Assembly (NCBI GenBank): GCA_036924285.1
Contig: JAYKYS010000002.1
Span: forward strand, 4,650,001-4,714,000
Length of the DNA stretch: 64,000 nt
Source: Asterella californica
Taxonomy: Eukaryota; Streptophyta; Marchantiopsida; Marchantiales; Aytoniaceae
Reading direction: 5' to 3'
The notes beneath the pieces were generated by a model, which saw only the letters and a list, made by a program, of their open reading frames with translations, did not search any database and was not told where the DNA came from. The stretch's first letter is position 1. Every line of letters begins with the position of its first letter. A program made the position numbers and the translations under genes. Below are positions 19,528 to 29,312 of the stretch, one piece after another.

Positions 19528-21429
19528 TCACGACTCCCCACTTGGCGGAACCGTAGTATCTACTCTACCTAACTGTAACTTTTGTCCTAAACTGCATAGC
19601 GTAAACTTAACTGTCTCTCTAAGCTCCTTCAAATCTCTAATGATTCTCTCCGCTAGTCTAACTATTCTGCTCTTCGCCGAAGGATCTGGTGCTATCGTCA
19701 ACTCTGCTCGAAGCCGCTGGAGTAGCTCAATCTCTGTCGCGTCGAGTTCGGTGGCGAAGTAGGTTGTCGTAATCTCATCCACCTTCGTCCGAAGATCTTC
19801 GGCTTTCGTTTCTGCTATCTTCTTCGCTTTCTCTGCCTTGGAGAGCTCCTCATCCTTTGCTGCTAACTGTTCATCCTTCGTCGCTAGCTGTTCCAACATG
19901 GCATCTCTCTCTGACTTCAAATCGTGAAAGCGTGAAGTCATAAGGTTTAACTTCGTCTCTACTTCTTGAATCTCATCCAAGTATCGCGTTTGTTCGTGTG
20001 ACTGCTGTACGAGTAATGCCTCCCGTTGTGACATATACTTCTTGACGTCGGCCGAAGTCTCTTCTAACTTCGCCGTTAGAGCATCCTTCTCCTTCAACCA
20101 TCCATACCGTCCGAAGTGCACAGCGTCGAGAAGGTCACTCAATGAAATTGGTTCCTTCGTCTCCTTCTCATAGATATGTCGTTGAAGATCCAACTGCGCT
20201 ATGAGTGGCAACGCTGTACCACTTAGGAATTCAAGAGTCTGCTCGAACATCTTCAATTCTCTCCCAACATTGGAGTCACTCGGTCCTGCCGAAGTTGTCG
20301 CTTCTCCTGGTTTAGACGAAGTCCGAAGTTCTGGAACTTCCCTCTCAATTGTGTGCTCCGTCGAGAGTACCCTGCGCACACTTGACTCTGCTTGGTCTCC
20401 TCTCGGTCTCACGGTTCCCAATATCTCGACTGAAGACGACTTCGCTGGTGATTGAACGCCATCGACTCCTTCGTCCGAAGTCGTTATCGTCGTTCTTCTT
20501 GCTTTCTTCTTCCTTCTTGAAGTCGCGCTCCCTGGCGTAAGTTCGTCAATCTTCCTCTTCGCCCGAGTACTAGGTCCCGCCGAAGTCGTCACTGGGGTCG
20601 TCACTTCTTCTTCTCTCTGAGGAGTAGCTTCCATCACCCGCTCATCTTCCGAGATCGTCCTTCGGTCAAACTTCTCTTCTTCTTCTGGTGACAGCAACTT
20701 CATTCCTCTGTAGAAGAATACTGCGAAGGCTGCAAAGTACGTCGACCCACCTTCGTCGAAAGTGTTGAAGAGCTTTTGCACATGGTCGTGGAAGATCTTC
20801 GCCCAATACGCCTTCTTGCCTCCGAAGATCTGTTCGATGAAATTAATCTGCCAATTGGCCAGATAAGAAGTACGTTGTGGTTTGAAGATGGTGTTGAGGG
20901 CGATCGCGACATCCCTCTTGAAAAGATCGATGTAGGTGTGTACTTTGAATCCGTTCGATCCCACCGGTGACTTCGAGAAGAGTTCACCATACTTCGCCAC
21001 TTCGTCCGAAGTTGGCTTACAGGTACTGTCATACATTACGTCACCTGGTACTCCTGCGTCATCGATTCCTAGGGCGAAGTTCCAGTGGTTCAGAGTCCAG
21101 TTGTTCGGCCTTGTTTGAAGATCGTCAGAGGGATGTCCTCTGCAAATGAATATCTCCTGTAACAGATCCAAAGATATTACACCCCAGTTCTCCAGCAAGA
21201 ACGCCAATCCTATCTCCTCGAGTCATTCTCGATACGGACTGAAGTCCGGCCATTTCGTCGCTATAGTCTTCAACTTCGGCCGCTTCGCCGTCTGTATTCC
21301 TCTCATCTTCGCTGAAGGTCCGAAGTCCCTTCGATCTTCTACGCTTACGACACTTCTTCGTCGAAGTTGATACCTAACCGTGGAAACGTCGACTTCGGAC
21401 GTCGCCGTCGTAACCGCCACAGACCGCAC
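19528..21429 (-). CDS. LTR-resident U3 protein, element B copy (nearly intact, one TGA)
   Basis: The frame runs from ATG at 21429 for 68 codons, meets one TGA (21225-21223), then is open for about 564 codons to the stop at 19528. An ORF start at 21207 would be TTG, so it is not the true start. Downstream of the TGA: block I GLAFLLENWGVISLDLLQEI; NWTLNHWNFAL; KYGELFSKSP; block II PQRTSYLANW, IFGGKKAYWAKIFHDHVQ; a Ser/Thr/Glu/Lys-rich linker with basic RKKKARR; block III EPISLSDLLDAVHFGRYGW; a coiled coil of about 110 residues (20090-19760); block IV SAKSRIVRLAERIIRDL. No signal peptide, zinc finger or catalytic motif is seen. Homologues lie in LTRs of A, L, C1-C3 and G. Function unknown; the architecture resembles extra ORFs reported in plant Tat-lineage elements. 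Confidence 0.78.
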
Positions 21430-21916
21430 CGATAAAACCTAACATACGCCCTTCGCCGAAGTCTGTCTTCGTCCACTTTCTTCCGATCGATGAAAGCGGA
21501 GCACTACAATAAACTCGCGATTGGAAATAGTAAAGTGAAAATGCTTTTTGATCTTACTTATAGCTTTTCCCTTCTTCTCCTCACGTGCGAAGTCCTTCTC
21601 GATTCTCGAGCGCGAAGTCATGCTAACTCCTGTCTCATTTTAGTTCTTCTTTCCAAGGCCATAACTTCGTCTTCCGATGTCCATTCTTAGCAAATGAGGT
21701 ATCTATGGAAAGCTCTTCGTCCGTAGAATACAACCAAGTTATCTCCTCAAAGATATATCTGTCATAACTTCTGTATTTCTACTCAGCATCATTCTTCGGC
21801 GTAGAAATCTTATTCTACACTGAATCTATCTTATCCATCATCTATACTAACCATTCTATTGTTTTACTTATCAAAAATAAAAAATTCTTAGCAAAGTGAA
21901 AATCCAAGGCTTCACA

Positions 21917-21921
21917 GCATA
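21917..21921 (+). repeat. Target-site duplication of element B, right copy
   Basis: GCATA, identical to 16376-16380. The A LTR resumes here with CCCTTGTCAATCTTG. Confidence 0.92.
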
Positions 21922-22254
21922 CCCTTGTCAATCTTGTAACGAGGAACAAGAGATGACTTCGGTACGTATGAGGAGTCCGGACCTAACTATATACTCAAAA
22001 ACCCAGCTCATTATCCAAATCTACTTTTAGCGCACAACGATTTTACATTTGCGGAGAGAGTTCAGGCGGAGATATTGAGATTTGGACGAAGACTCACATT
22101 TGAGCGAAGACTAACTTGAGCGAAGGCTAGCGCATTAGGCGAAGATCATCCCAGAGTTCATACAACCATCTTCGTAGGGTGCGATGTCTGTCACTTCGAA
22201 GTTATCACGCATTTGAGCCTTTGAGTTAGACCAGGAGGAGCTAAGGCATCTTCG
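21922..22254 (+). repeat. 3' LTR of element A, right part (truncated)
   Basis: Continues the A LTR from CCCTTGTCA through the TATATA (21988), the ATG of the U3 ORF (about 22185) and about 25 codons. It stops matching after CTAAGGCATCTTCG at 22254. The 5' LTR continues with GCCGAAGCTG; here unrelated sequence follows. Confidence 0.88.
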
Positions 22255-22677
22255 ATGCTAGAAAGTTGCGGTATTTCGTCTTTCTTTTGCTAACACGAAG
22301 TGCCATAACTTTCTCTAGATATGCTCTTTTTGCGCATTTCGAAATGCAGACAAATACTGCATACTACAATCTACATGAGAAAAATCTAAAACATATTTTT
22401 CGAACTCACTCAGATTTATGATAAATTTCTTGGTATCAGAAATCTTGTAGAAAAACCCCAAGTAACTTTTCACCTGCAACTCCGTTTGCAACTTTTGAAC
22501 TTACCACGATGATCACGCGATGAGATCTACACCGTGGTGTTTTCAGATTTTCAAATGCTCACTTCTCCCAGAATTGACTTTTCTGAGGTCTTAACTTCAC
22601 TCAGAGAGACTAATTTCTAACTGAGATGTGAATATTTAATATGTGAAATAATTCACATCACGATAATAATTTCAAGC
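22255..22677. other. Unassigned AT-rich stretch
   Basis: No ORF or recognised family. The string GCATACTACAATCTACA and its surroundings recur near 44040-44075, so part of this belongs to another dispersed repeat. It is broken at both sides by element A and C1. The imperfect palindrome around AATTCACATC near 22640-22660 is not enough to call an element. Confidence 0.4.
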
Positions 22678-23720
22678 AGAGTTGGTGAAGGTGAAGGAAG
22701 AGACCGAGCAGCGGCCGTAACTCCCCCTCCCACTTTAATGCTTCAGACGAGACCATGCACTCATCAGAAGACGCTTCTAGTGCGAGAAGACGACTCTAAC
22801 GATACGGAAGACGCGTCACCGTCGAGGAAGATGGGGCCTAGGAGTGTGCTTAGGAAGAGCACCTCTTTCCCGATCATTCATTATGGATCGGAGTCGGATT
22901 CCCAAGAAGAGATGTTGAGCACCAAGATCACGTAGAAGATAACTTCTACAACTACAAGGAGTTTTCCGAAGACTCCAGAAGCTGAGGTATGAGTCGACAT
23001 TCCCACTGCGACTCGAGGAAGCGCAGCGAAGAGAACCGCTCCTACAGTGGAAAGAGATCTTCCATCCGGAAGATGAGAACAGTAGCGTCTTCTCGCGCGC
23101 AGAAGCAAAAGATCACAATGATGGAAGAGGCATCTTTGCCTTTGGAAGACGAGAAGTAGAGTTGTCTTCTCAGGTGTTTCGAGTGGAAGAGGTGACTTCC
23201 TCTGACCACTGTGAAGTCACCCCAGCTCCCGACGTCGGACCAGTGCCACAGAAGAGCGAGGAAGCGTAGGTGGACTCAGCTTCCCTGAAGACGCTTCCGT
23301 CTTCCGAAGCCGTCCCAGAAGAGCAAACCACGAACATCGAGGAGGAAGCCACCTCAGTCACACCCGAGGTACCAGCAGGGCTTCTCACTTTATCAGAGGT
23401 CGAGTTAGGAGTTCAGGTAAGAATCGATCAGGAGAAGATCACACCCAGCGAATAAGAGTAGGTAGCAAGTTAGGAGGACAGTTGACTTGTTAATTTTGGT
23501 AGGAAGCGAAGTTTACTATCTTGGAAGCGGCAATTTCCTTTGTAGTTTTAGATGACTGTCCATGTGACAAGGTAGGCAACGGTAGGAGTAGAAAGTAAGT
23601 TTCCAAACTAAGCAGGGAGTTGATTGCATGTGAGATGGTGGTCTTATGATAATGTTTTATTTCCCTTGGCTGCGAGTGAGGATTGGAGGGGAGCTCTCTC
23701 CTGCGACTCAAGTACATAAG

Positions 23721-23726
23721 TATAAA
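23721..23726 (+). promoter_or_regulatory. TATA-like box of LTR copy C1
   Basis: TATAAA in AAGTATAAAGTAGG. Corresponding boxes stand at 27146 (C2, TATAAG), 28374 (C3, TATAAA) and 59453 (G 3' LTR, TATAAG). In the G 5' LTR it has decayed to TGTAAG near 47824. Confidence 0.5.
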
Positions 23727-24334
23727 GTAGGACACAAAGTAGGATTTCAGAGACACATGTGAGAGACACATTTTACTGTGCAGATTGATACACACTATTG
23801 TAATCTTAGCATAATACACACATTACGCCCGTTGGTAGAGACATACGAATAGATTCTGGAGTACACAGGAGAGGACTGCATTCTCGCTTCCAACAGTGGA
23901 TCGAAGATATAGATAGAGATAATGGACAGCCTAGAGCAAGAAATGACATCATCGTGCAATCCTGTTTCTAAGCTGGTGTGTCGAGGAGTAGGAGCAGGAA
24001 GTGGAGGGAGTGAGCTTCCCGAAACCAATGTACCTTCTTCTCGAGGAATTGATTTCATATTTGAGTGCAGAAGCTTTGTCTATGTCTTCTGGACAATGGG
24101 TTTCCTCGAATTCACACCCAATTGTACATGGGAAGCCTTCTTCTTGAGTGATGGTGATTGTTAGAAGCTATGCAGAGTCGAAGCTTGTCTCATCCAGTGG
24201 AGCGGATCCACGTATGGACATTCCTTTGGATAAACGATCTCAGACGACAGAGTAGTCGGAGCAACGACAGAAGAAGAAAGAAGCCTTCTTCCCACAACAG
24301 AAGACGACATCCTCGAGTAGAAGACTGTGTAACT

Positions 24335-24506
24335 GTAAGCCAATTGGTGGTCTTTTTCTCCAAATTACTACAAGCAGGGATGACTTGTTAGTCAAGATCC
24401 GGACTAGAAGCCTGTCGGAGTCTTAATTTCTCATTTTCATATTGTTTCCTCTTGTTTGGATTTTCTCTTCTTCCCCATCTTCTCTCATCTTCCTATCTTC
24501 TTCTAG
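24335..24506 (+). other. Candidate leader intron in LTR copy C1
   Basis: Donor CT/GTAAGC at 24335, a long C/T tract (CTCTTCTTCCCCATC and following) and acceptor CTTCTTCTAG ending at 24506, with CTTAAT as a possible branch site at about 24423. The same arrangement occurs in the G 5' LTR (48443-48622). The donor is changed to ATAAGC in the G 3' LTR, and the acceptor AG is lost in C3. Splicing is inferred only. Confidence 0.45.
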
Positions 24507-25048
24507 TGAGCTTCCGAACTTCTATTGGGTTTCCGTGAAGGTGAATGTCGTTGTAGTGCTACAGGAAAACCGTTTCCGTAAGCTTGAGAAGGCTACAGAG
24601 GGCATACACCTTGTGATTGATCTAACCCCGTTGGAAATTGGAGGAGCAATGTATGATAGACAGTGATAATTTGACGTCTACGAAGCAGGAGCAGTCTTCT
24701 GGAGGTGCGAGAAGCCGAGTTGAACCCCAGAAGCCGAGAATTGCTTCGGAAAGACTGATATGGAAAGATTGGAAACCGTGACCTGGAAGTAGAAAGCGTC
24801 TTCTCGAATTACCCAATAGATATTTGTGTGATATTTAGGTTGTAGTTGTTTTTTTGGGTGCATGGCACCTTCTGAAGGGTCTGGAAGCCGTGTGGTTTTG
24901 TGAGAAGACGAGATTTCTAGGTAAAATCCGTGTGTTTGTGTGTTTGAACAGATCTCAAAACTTAGAGCAGCGATACTTGTGCATATCCTATGCGAGAACG
25001 ATATCTTTTATGCTAAATGGGCTAAAAGAGAAATCTTGAGACACTGCA

Positions 25049-27250
25049 CTTTCTCAAGAGGAAGGCGCAAAGACGAGATACCTTGGAGATCAAGACGTGG
25101 AGTTCCTAGAAGCCATCTAGGAGAGACTGTCTGTCAATTGAGACGCCTTCTTCCACGCTTACTTCTAGACAGAGTTGGTGTACTTGGACACCCTAGTAGG
25201 AGGGCACCTCACCTCGTTCCTCTGCTATTTGTACGTGTCCAAGGGGGATCTGACAAAAGACCAATTGGTGAGGTAATGGTCAACAGGACAGTGCAAGGTG
25301 AAGGAAGAGATCTCGAGAGAGGAAGATCGAGTAGTGGCCGTGACTCCCCCTCTCACTTTAGTGCCTCGAACGAGACCGAGCACTCATCAGAAGACACTTT
25401 TTGATGCGAGAAGAGGACTCCAGCGATACAGAAGACACATGACCGCCGAGGAAGATGAGACCTAGGAGTGTGCCTAGGAAGAGCGCCTCTTTTCTGATCA
25501 TTCATTCTGGATCAGAGTCGGATTCCCAGGAGGAGACGTTGAGCACCAAGATCGCACAGAAGACGGCTTTTGCAACTACAGGGAGTCTTCTGAAGACTCC
25601 AGAAGCTGAAGTATGGGTTGACATTCTGACTGCGACTCGAGGAAGCGCAACGAAGAGAACCACTCTTACAGTGGAAAGAGATCTTCCACCTCGGAAGATG
25701 AGAAGAGTAGTGTCTTATCGCACGCAGAAGTAGAAGATCACAGTGGTGGAAGAGGCATCCTTGTCTCTGGAAGATAGAGAAGATGTCTCCGATCGATTCG
25801 TGAGGATGAACCTGTCTTCTGCGGGAAGAAGGTTGGAGAAATTCAGCGCCTTCTTTCATTCGGAGATCTAGCCAGCCATGGAGTTGGTGGAGAAGCATGC
25901 GATGGCTTAGGAGAAGCCACTGCGATCTAGATTCAGTTTGTGCACGCTGATGCATCAGGAAGAGGTCCAGAAGAAGGTGGACACACTGGAAGCCAACCTC
26001 CGCATCACGGAGAAGCTTGCAGCGAAGTACAAGACGGAAGCAGTTGCTTCTGCCAAGGAGTCAGCGTAGTTAAGGAAGAGCAACCAAGAGTTGCAGGCAC
26101 GTCTACAGCAGCGTGACCAGGAGGTTCTGCGAGTCATAGGTAAGATCGCCTCTCTCGCATAAGACAAGACGACATGGAAGGCACTGCGAGAAGCTGTTGA
26201 AGCACAAGCAACAGCAGAGAAGACGCAGCAGGAAGAAGCAAAAGTTCGAGCAAAGAGACTTATGGCGCAGACGGTGGAAGCACTCCGCAAGAAGTTCAAC
26301 TTCATCGCGGGTAGGAAGCTTCTCACCCTAGCTAAGGAGTGGGATGACAATTCCAAGATGATGTTAGTGGAGTGCAAGGAGAGCATGTTCCGCTACTTGG
26401 ATCGGCAGATTGAGGACTTGAAGACGCTTTACGGTCTTCTCTCAATCTCACATCCAGCAGCTACATCTTTCTATGCTCCAGGACCAGCGATCGGGGAAGA
26501 TTTGGAGAAGGAAGAGTTCGACCTCGCTGTCCACTTGATAGTGACAGCGCTGGAAGCCGGAAGACAAGGTGTCTTCTGGAAGATAGGAACCCGAGTTGTC
26601 TTCCCAGGTGTTTCGAGTGGAGGAGGTGACTTCCTCTGATCATTGTGAAGTCACCCCAACTCCCAGCGTTGAACCAGTGCCGCAGAAGAGCGAGAAAGCG
26701 CAGGTGGACTCAGCTTCCCAGAAGACACCTCTGTCTTCTGAAGAAGCCCACATCAAGAATGTCGAGGAGGAAGTCACCTCAATCACACCCGAGGTACCAG
26801 CAGGGCTTCCCACTTTATCAGAGGTCAATTTAGGAGTTCAGGTAGGAATCGATCAAGAGGAGATCGCACCCAGCGAATTAGAGTAGGCAGCAAGTTAGGA
26901 AAACAGTTGACTTGCTAATTTTGGTAAGAAGCGAAGTCTCCTATCTTGGGAAGTGACAGTTTTTCTTGTATTTTTAGATGACTGTCCATGTGGCAAGTTA
27001 TGCAACATTAGGAGTAGAAAGTAAGTTTATAAAACAGGGCAGGGAGCCGACTGCATGTGAGGTGGTGGCCTTCTGACAGCGTCCCATCTCTCCTGATTGC
27101 AAGTTGAGGATTGGAGAGGATCTCTCCTACGACTCAAGGCGATAGTATAAGATCGATGCATAGGAAGATTTTCGGACACATTACTGTACACACATGTGGT
27201 TGCACATTATATAGAGTACACAAATTACGTCCGTTGCTAGAGACATACCT
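25049..27250 (+). mobile_element. Family C LTR copy C2, truncated at both ends
   Basis: Begins inside the U3 ORF (AAAGACGAGATACCTTGGAG, matching 58180-58200 of G) and includes the linker, a block III / coiled coil / block IV segment that G and C1 lack, then the ORF tail, a TATAAG at 27146 and the first part of R. It ends near 27250, just before an inverted LTR end. It represents a longer LTR variant than the one in element G. Confidence 0.75.
25455..26640 (+). pseudogene. LTR-resident U3 protein, C2 copy: linker, coiled coil and C-terminus
   Basis: 25455-25733 is the Ser/Arg-rich linker (KMRPRSVPRKSASF, SGSESDSQEE). After a TAG the frame resumes with FSAFFHSEI and a block ending SLCTLMHQ (25850-25960), the counterpart of LSLSELLAAAH in A. 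A coiled coil of about 100 residues follows (KKVDTLEANLRITEKLAAKY, LQARLQQRDQEVL) with three or four scattered stops. Block IV (26262-26560) is open: RKKFNFIAGRKLLTLAKEWD, CKESMFRYLDRQIEDLK, EEFDLAVHLIVTALEA. No known domain is recognised. This copy is key because it shows that family C proteins once had the same domain order as A and B. Confidence 0.7.
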
Positions 27251-27267
27251 TGAACATGAGTAAGCCA

Positions 27268-27393
27268 TGTAGTGTCTCAGAATTTCTCCTTTAGCCCATT
27301 TAGCATAAAAGATATCGTTCTCACGGAGGATTTGCGCAAGTATCGCTGCTCTAAGTTCTAAGATCTGTTCAAACACACAAACACATGGGTTTT
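27268..27393 (-). repeat. Inverted family C LTR terminus
   Basis: TGTAGTGTCTCAG... is the reverse complement of the family C LTR end (...CTGCGACACTACA at 49173). The match extends for about 126 bp to the GGGTTTTA stretch and starts exactly at the LTR terminus. It is the only piece in the 22.7-29.3 kb block in minus orientation, so it marks a separate insertion, or an inversion, between C2 and C3. Confidence 0.75.
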
Positions 27394-28078
27394 ACGAGTG
27401 CACTACGGGAAGCCACGGAAGCTCAGACCGCAGCAAAGAAGAAGCAGCGGGAAGAAGCCCGAAGCTCGAGCCAAGGAGATCATGACACAGATAGAGAAGC
27501 ACTTCGTAAGAAGTTCAACTTCACTGCGGGTAGGAAGCTTCTGACTCTGGCCCGAGAGTGGGATGACGCTTCCAGGGAGATGTTAGTGGACTGCAAGGAG
27601 AGCATGTTCCACTATCAGGATCGGCAGATTGAGGACCTGAAGATTCTTTACGGTCTTCTCTCGATTCTCCAACCTATAGCTACGTCTTCTCTTACATCAA
27701 GACCAGCGATTGGGGAGGATCTCAACAAGGAGGAGTTCGACCTCGTTGTCCACTTGATAGTGACAGCACTGGAAGCCGTGAAGATGACAGAAGAATCCCT
27801 GGAAGACAAGGTGTTCTGGAAGACATGAAGCATAGGTGTCTTCCCAGGTGTTTAGAATGGAGGAGGTGACTACCTCCGACCACTGTGAGATCATCTCATC
27901 TCCCAACGTCGAACAGGTGGAGCAGAAGAGTCAAGAAGCGCAGGTGGACTCAGCTTCCCAGAAGCCTCTTCTGTCTTCCGAAGCCACACCAGAAGCTCAC
28001 ATCACGAACATTGAAGAAGAAGCCACCCTCAATCATATCAGAGGTACCACTAAGGCTTCCCATGTTATTAGAAGCTGA
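27394..28078 (+). pseudogene. LTR-resident U3 protein, C3 copy C-terminal part
   Basis: Open from about 27397 to the TGA at 27826: the end of the coiled coil (AKKKQREEARSSSQGD) and block IV (RKKFNFTAGRKLLTLAREWD, CKESMFHYQDRQIEDLKIL, EEFDLVVHLIVTALEAVK), very similar to C2 26262-26560. A further piece, 27836-28078, in another frame is the Ser/Glu-rich ORF tail. The listed start at 27385 lies in the inverted LTR end and is accidental. Confidence 0.68.
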
Positions 28079-28462
28079 ATTAGGAGATCAGACAGGTGAA
28101 GATCTCATGGGACTACACCTAGCGATCAGGAATAGGCAGATAAGTAGTCAGTTGACATGACTAATTTTGGTAGGAAGTGGAATCTGCTATTTTAAGGTGA
28201 GTAGCTCCCTCTTTATTTTTAGATGACTCCTCATGTGGCAAGAGTAGCAAAGCAGTCCTAAACTGAGAAGGGAATCAAAGCCTTGGGAGGTGGTGGCCTT
28301 CTGACAGCCCCCGTTTTCCTTGGCTGTGAGTTGAGATTGGAGAGGATTTCCCTCTTGCAACTCAAGACGATTGTATAAAGTAGATACATATGTAAGATTC
28401 TACGCACACATTTTGCTACGCGCACAGTTCTACTGGTAGCATACATTTTCTACACACAGACG

Positions 28463-28831
28463 TTACGAACACAGAGTTTTAGAGTAGGCATGTGCCTCCG
28501 CTCCCAGCAGAGGATCGGCAAGATGTAGATCAAGAGTAGACAGCATAGAACAGGAAACAACATCATCGTGCAGTCCTGCTTCTAGGCTGATGTGTCGAGG
28601 AGTTGAGATAGGAAGTGGATGGAGTGAGCTTCCAGAAGCCAATGTATCATCTTCTCGGGGAATGGAATCATATTTGATTATAGAAGCTTTGTTCATGTCT
28701 TCTAAGGAGTGGATTTCATCGAATTCATACCCAATTATGCATGGGAAGCCTTCTTCTTGAGTGGCGGTGATTGTTAGAAGCTGTGCAGAGTCCAAGCTTG
28801 TCTCATCCAGTGGAGCACTTCGGATCCACAT
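28463..28831 (-). other. Antisense ORF in the family C leader (122 codons)
   Basis: Starts MWIRSAPLDETSLDSAQLL and is open to TAA. Corresponding minus-strand frames are open over much of the same length in C1 (23795-24058), G 5' LTR (47964-48224) and G 3' LTR (59682-59951 plus 59594-59854), sharing stretches such as LLTITAT.EEGFPC and GSSL.PLP....RHISL. The plus strand of the same segment is also open in C1 and the G 5' LTR (80 codons each). No known family is recognised. Which strand is coding, if any, is unclear. Confidence 0.35.
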
Positions 28832-29312
28832 ACGGACTGACCTATGAGAGAGTGACCTCTGAAGTCAGAGTAGTCAGAGCAACGACAGACGAAGAAAGAA
28901 GCCTTCTTTCCACAGCAAAAGACGACATGCTCGATTGAAAGACTGTGTAACTGTAAGCAGATTTTTGGTCTTCTTCCCCAAATTACTACAAGCAAGGATA
29001 GCTTGTTAGTCAGGATTCGGACTAAAAGTCTATCGGAATCTTAATTTCTCTTTTTTATCTTGTTGGATTTTTTCTTCTTCTCCATCTTCTCGCATCTTCC
29101 CATCCTTCCACCTTCTTCTATTTGATCTCCGAGACTTCTATTGCGCTTCCGTGAAGGTGAATGTCGTTATAGTGCTCCAGGAAGACCGTTTCCGTAGGTA
29201 GAAGCCTGGGAAGACTACAGAGGGCATACACCTTGTGATTAATCTAACCCCGTCGGAAATTGTAAGAGCAATGTATGGTAGACATTGGTAATTTGACATC
29301 CACGAAGCAAGG

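Larger units (their letters stand above)
16381..21916 (-). mobile_element. Element B: internally deleted gypsy element nested in A
   Basis: Ends are TGTAACAACC... and ...CCTTCACA on the plus strand, i.e. TGTGAAGG... to ...TTGTTACA in its own orientation, flanked by GCATA on both sides. In its own direction: complete 5' LTR (21916-18638), PBS (18617-18600), gag (18547-17087), then a jump into the last 700 bp of the 3' LTR (17083-16381). Protease, pol, PPT and the U3 of the 3' LTR are missing. Because the target duplication is intact, the deletion happened after insertion. The LTR copies differ by roughly a dozen bases in 700, so B is young relative to A. Confidence 0.93.
18638..21916 (-). repeat. 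5' LTR of element B (3.28 kb, contains an ORF)
   Basis: Runs from TGTGAAGCCTTGG (at 21916) to TTGTTACA (at 18638). The 3' 800 bp match L and A closely. The U3 part encodes a homologue of A's U3 protein, but its first several hundred bases do not resemble A's LTR start, so A and B are two subfamilies that share R/U5 and the protein. CTTCG/CGAAG pentamers are extremely frequent between 19600 and 21500. Confidence 0.9.
6224..22254 (+). mobile_element. Element A: Tat/Athila-like gypsy retrotransposon with long ORF-bearing LTRs
   Basis: 5' LTR 6224-9414, PBS 9435-9452, gag-protease-RT-RNase H-integrase 9499-16020, PPT 16026-16038, 3' LTR from 16039. The 3' LTR is split by element B (16381-21916) and truncated at 22254, where the match to the 5' LTR stops. 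The two LTRs start identically (TGTAGAGCCCACTTTTTCAA). By eye they differ at about 15 of 340 aligned bases over the first part. All internal genes have stops or frameshifts and the RT active site is mutated, so A is not autonomous. The 5 bp to the left are TGTTG; the right flank is lost. Confidence 0.9.
22678..25048 (+). mobile_element. Family C LTR copy C1, 5' truncated
   Basis: Matches the LTRs of element G from the U3 ORF linker to the 3' terminus. It holds the linker of the U3 ORF (22738-23455, several stops), a TATA-like TATAAA at 23721, the R/U5 leader with an 80-codon ORF at 23922-24164, an intron-like segment 24335-24506, and the LTR end CACTGCA at 25048 (CACTACA in G). Directly after the terminus begins another copy, C2, in the middle of its U3 ORF. 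This suggests C1 was inserted into C2 and then lost its left part. Confidence 0.78.
27394..29312 (+). mobile_element. Family C LTR copy C3, truncated at both ends
   Basis: Starts inside the coiled coil of the U3 ORF, continues through block IV, the ORF tail, a TATAAA box (28374), the R/U5 leader with the conserved bidirectional ORF region, and the decayed intron-like segment. It stops near 29312 after ATTTGACATCCACGAAGCA, about 250 bp short of the LTR end. Confidence 0.75.

Noticed and set aside
20201..21370. Several 60-84-codon plus-strand frames opposite element B's U3 ORF
   Set aside because: They lie antisense to a long conserved ORF, share no similarity with frames in A or C, and fit shadow frames caused by its codon composition.
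22430..22445. TTGGTATCAGAAATC, resembling an initiator-Met primer binding site
   Set aside because: Mismatches after 11 bases, no LTR terminus just upstream and no gag downstream, so probably chance.
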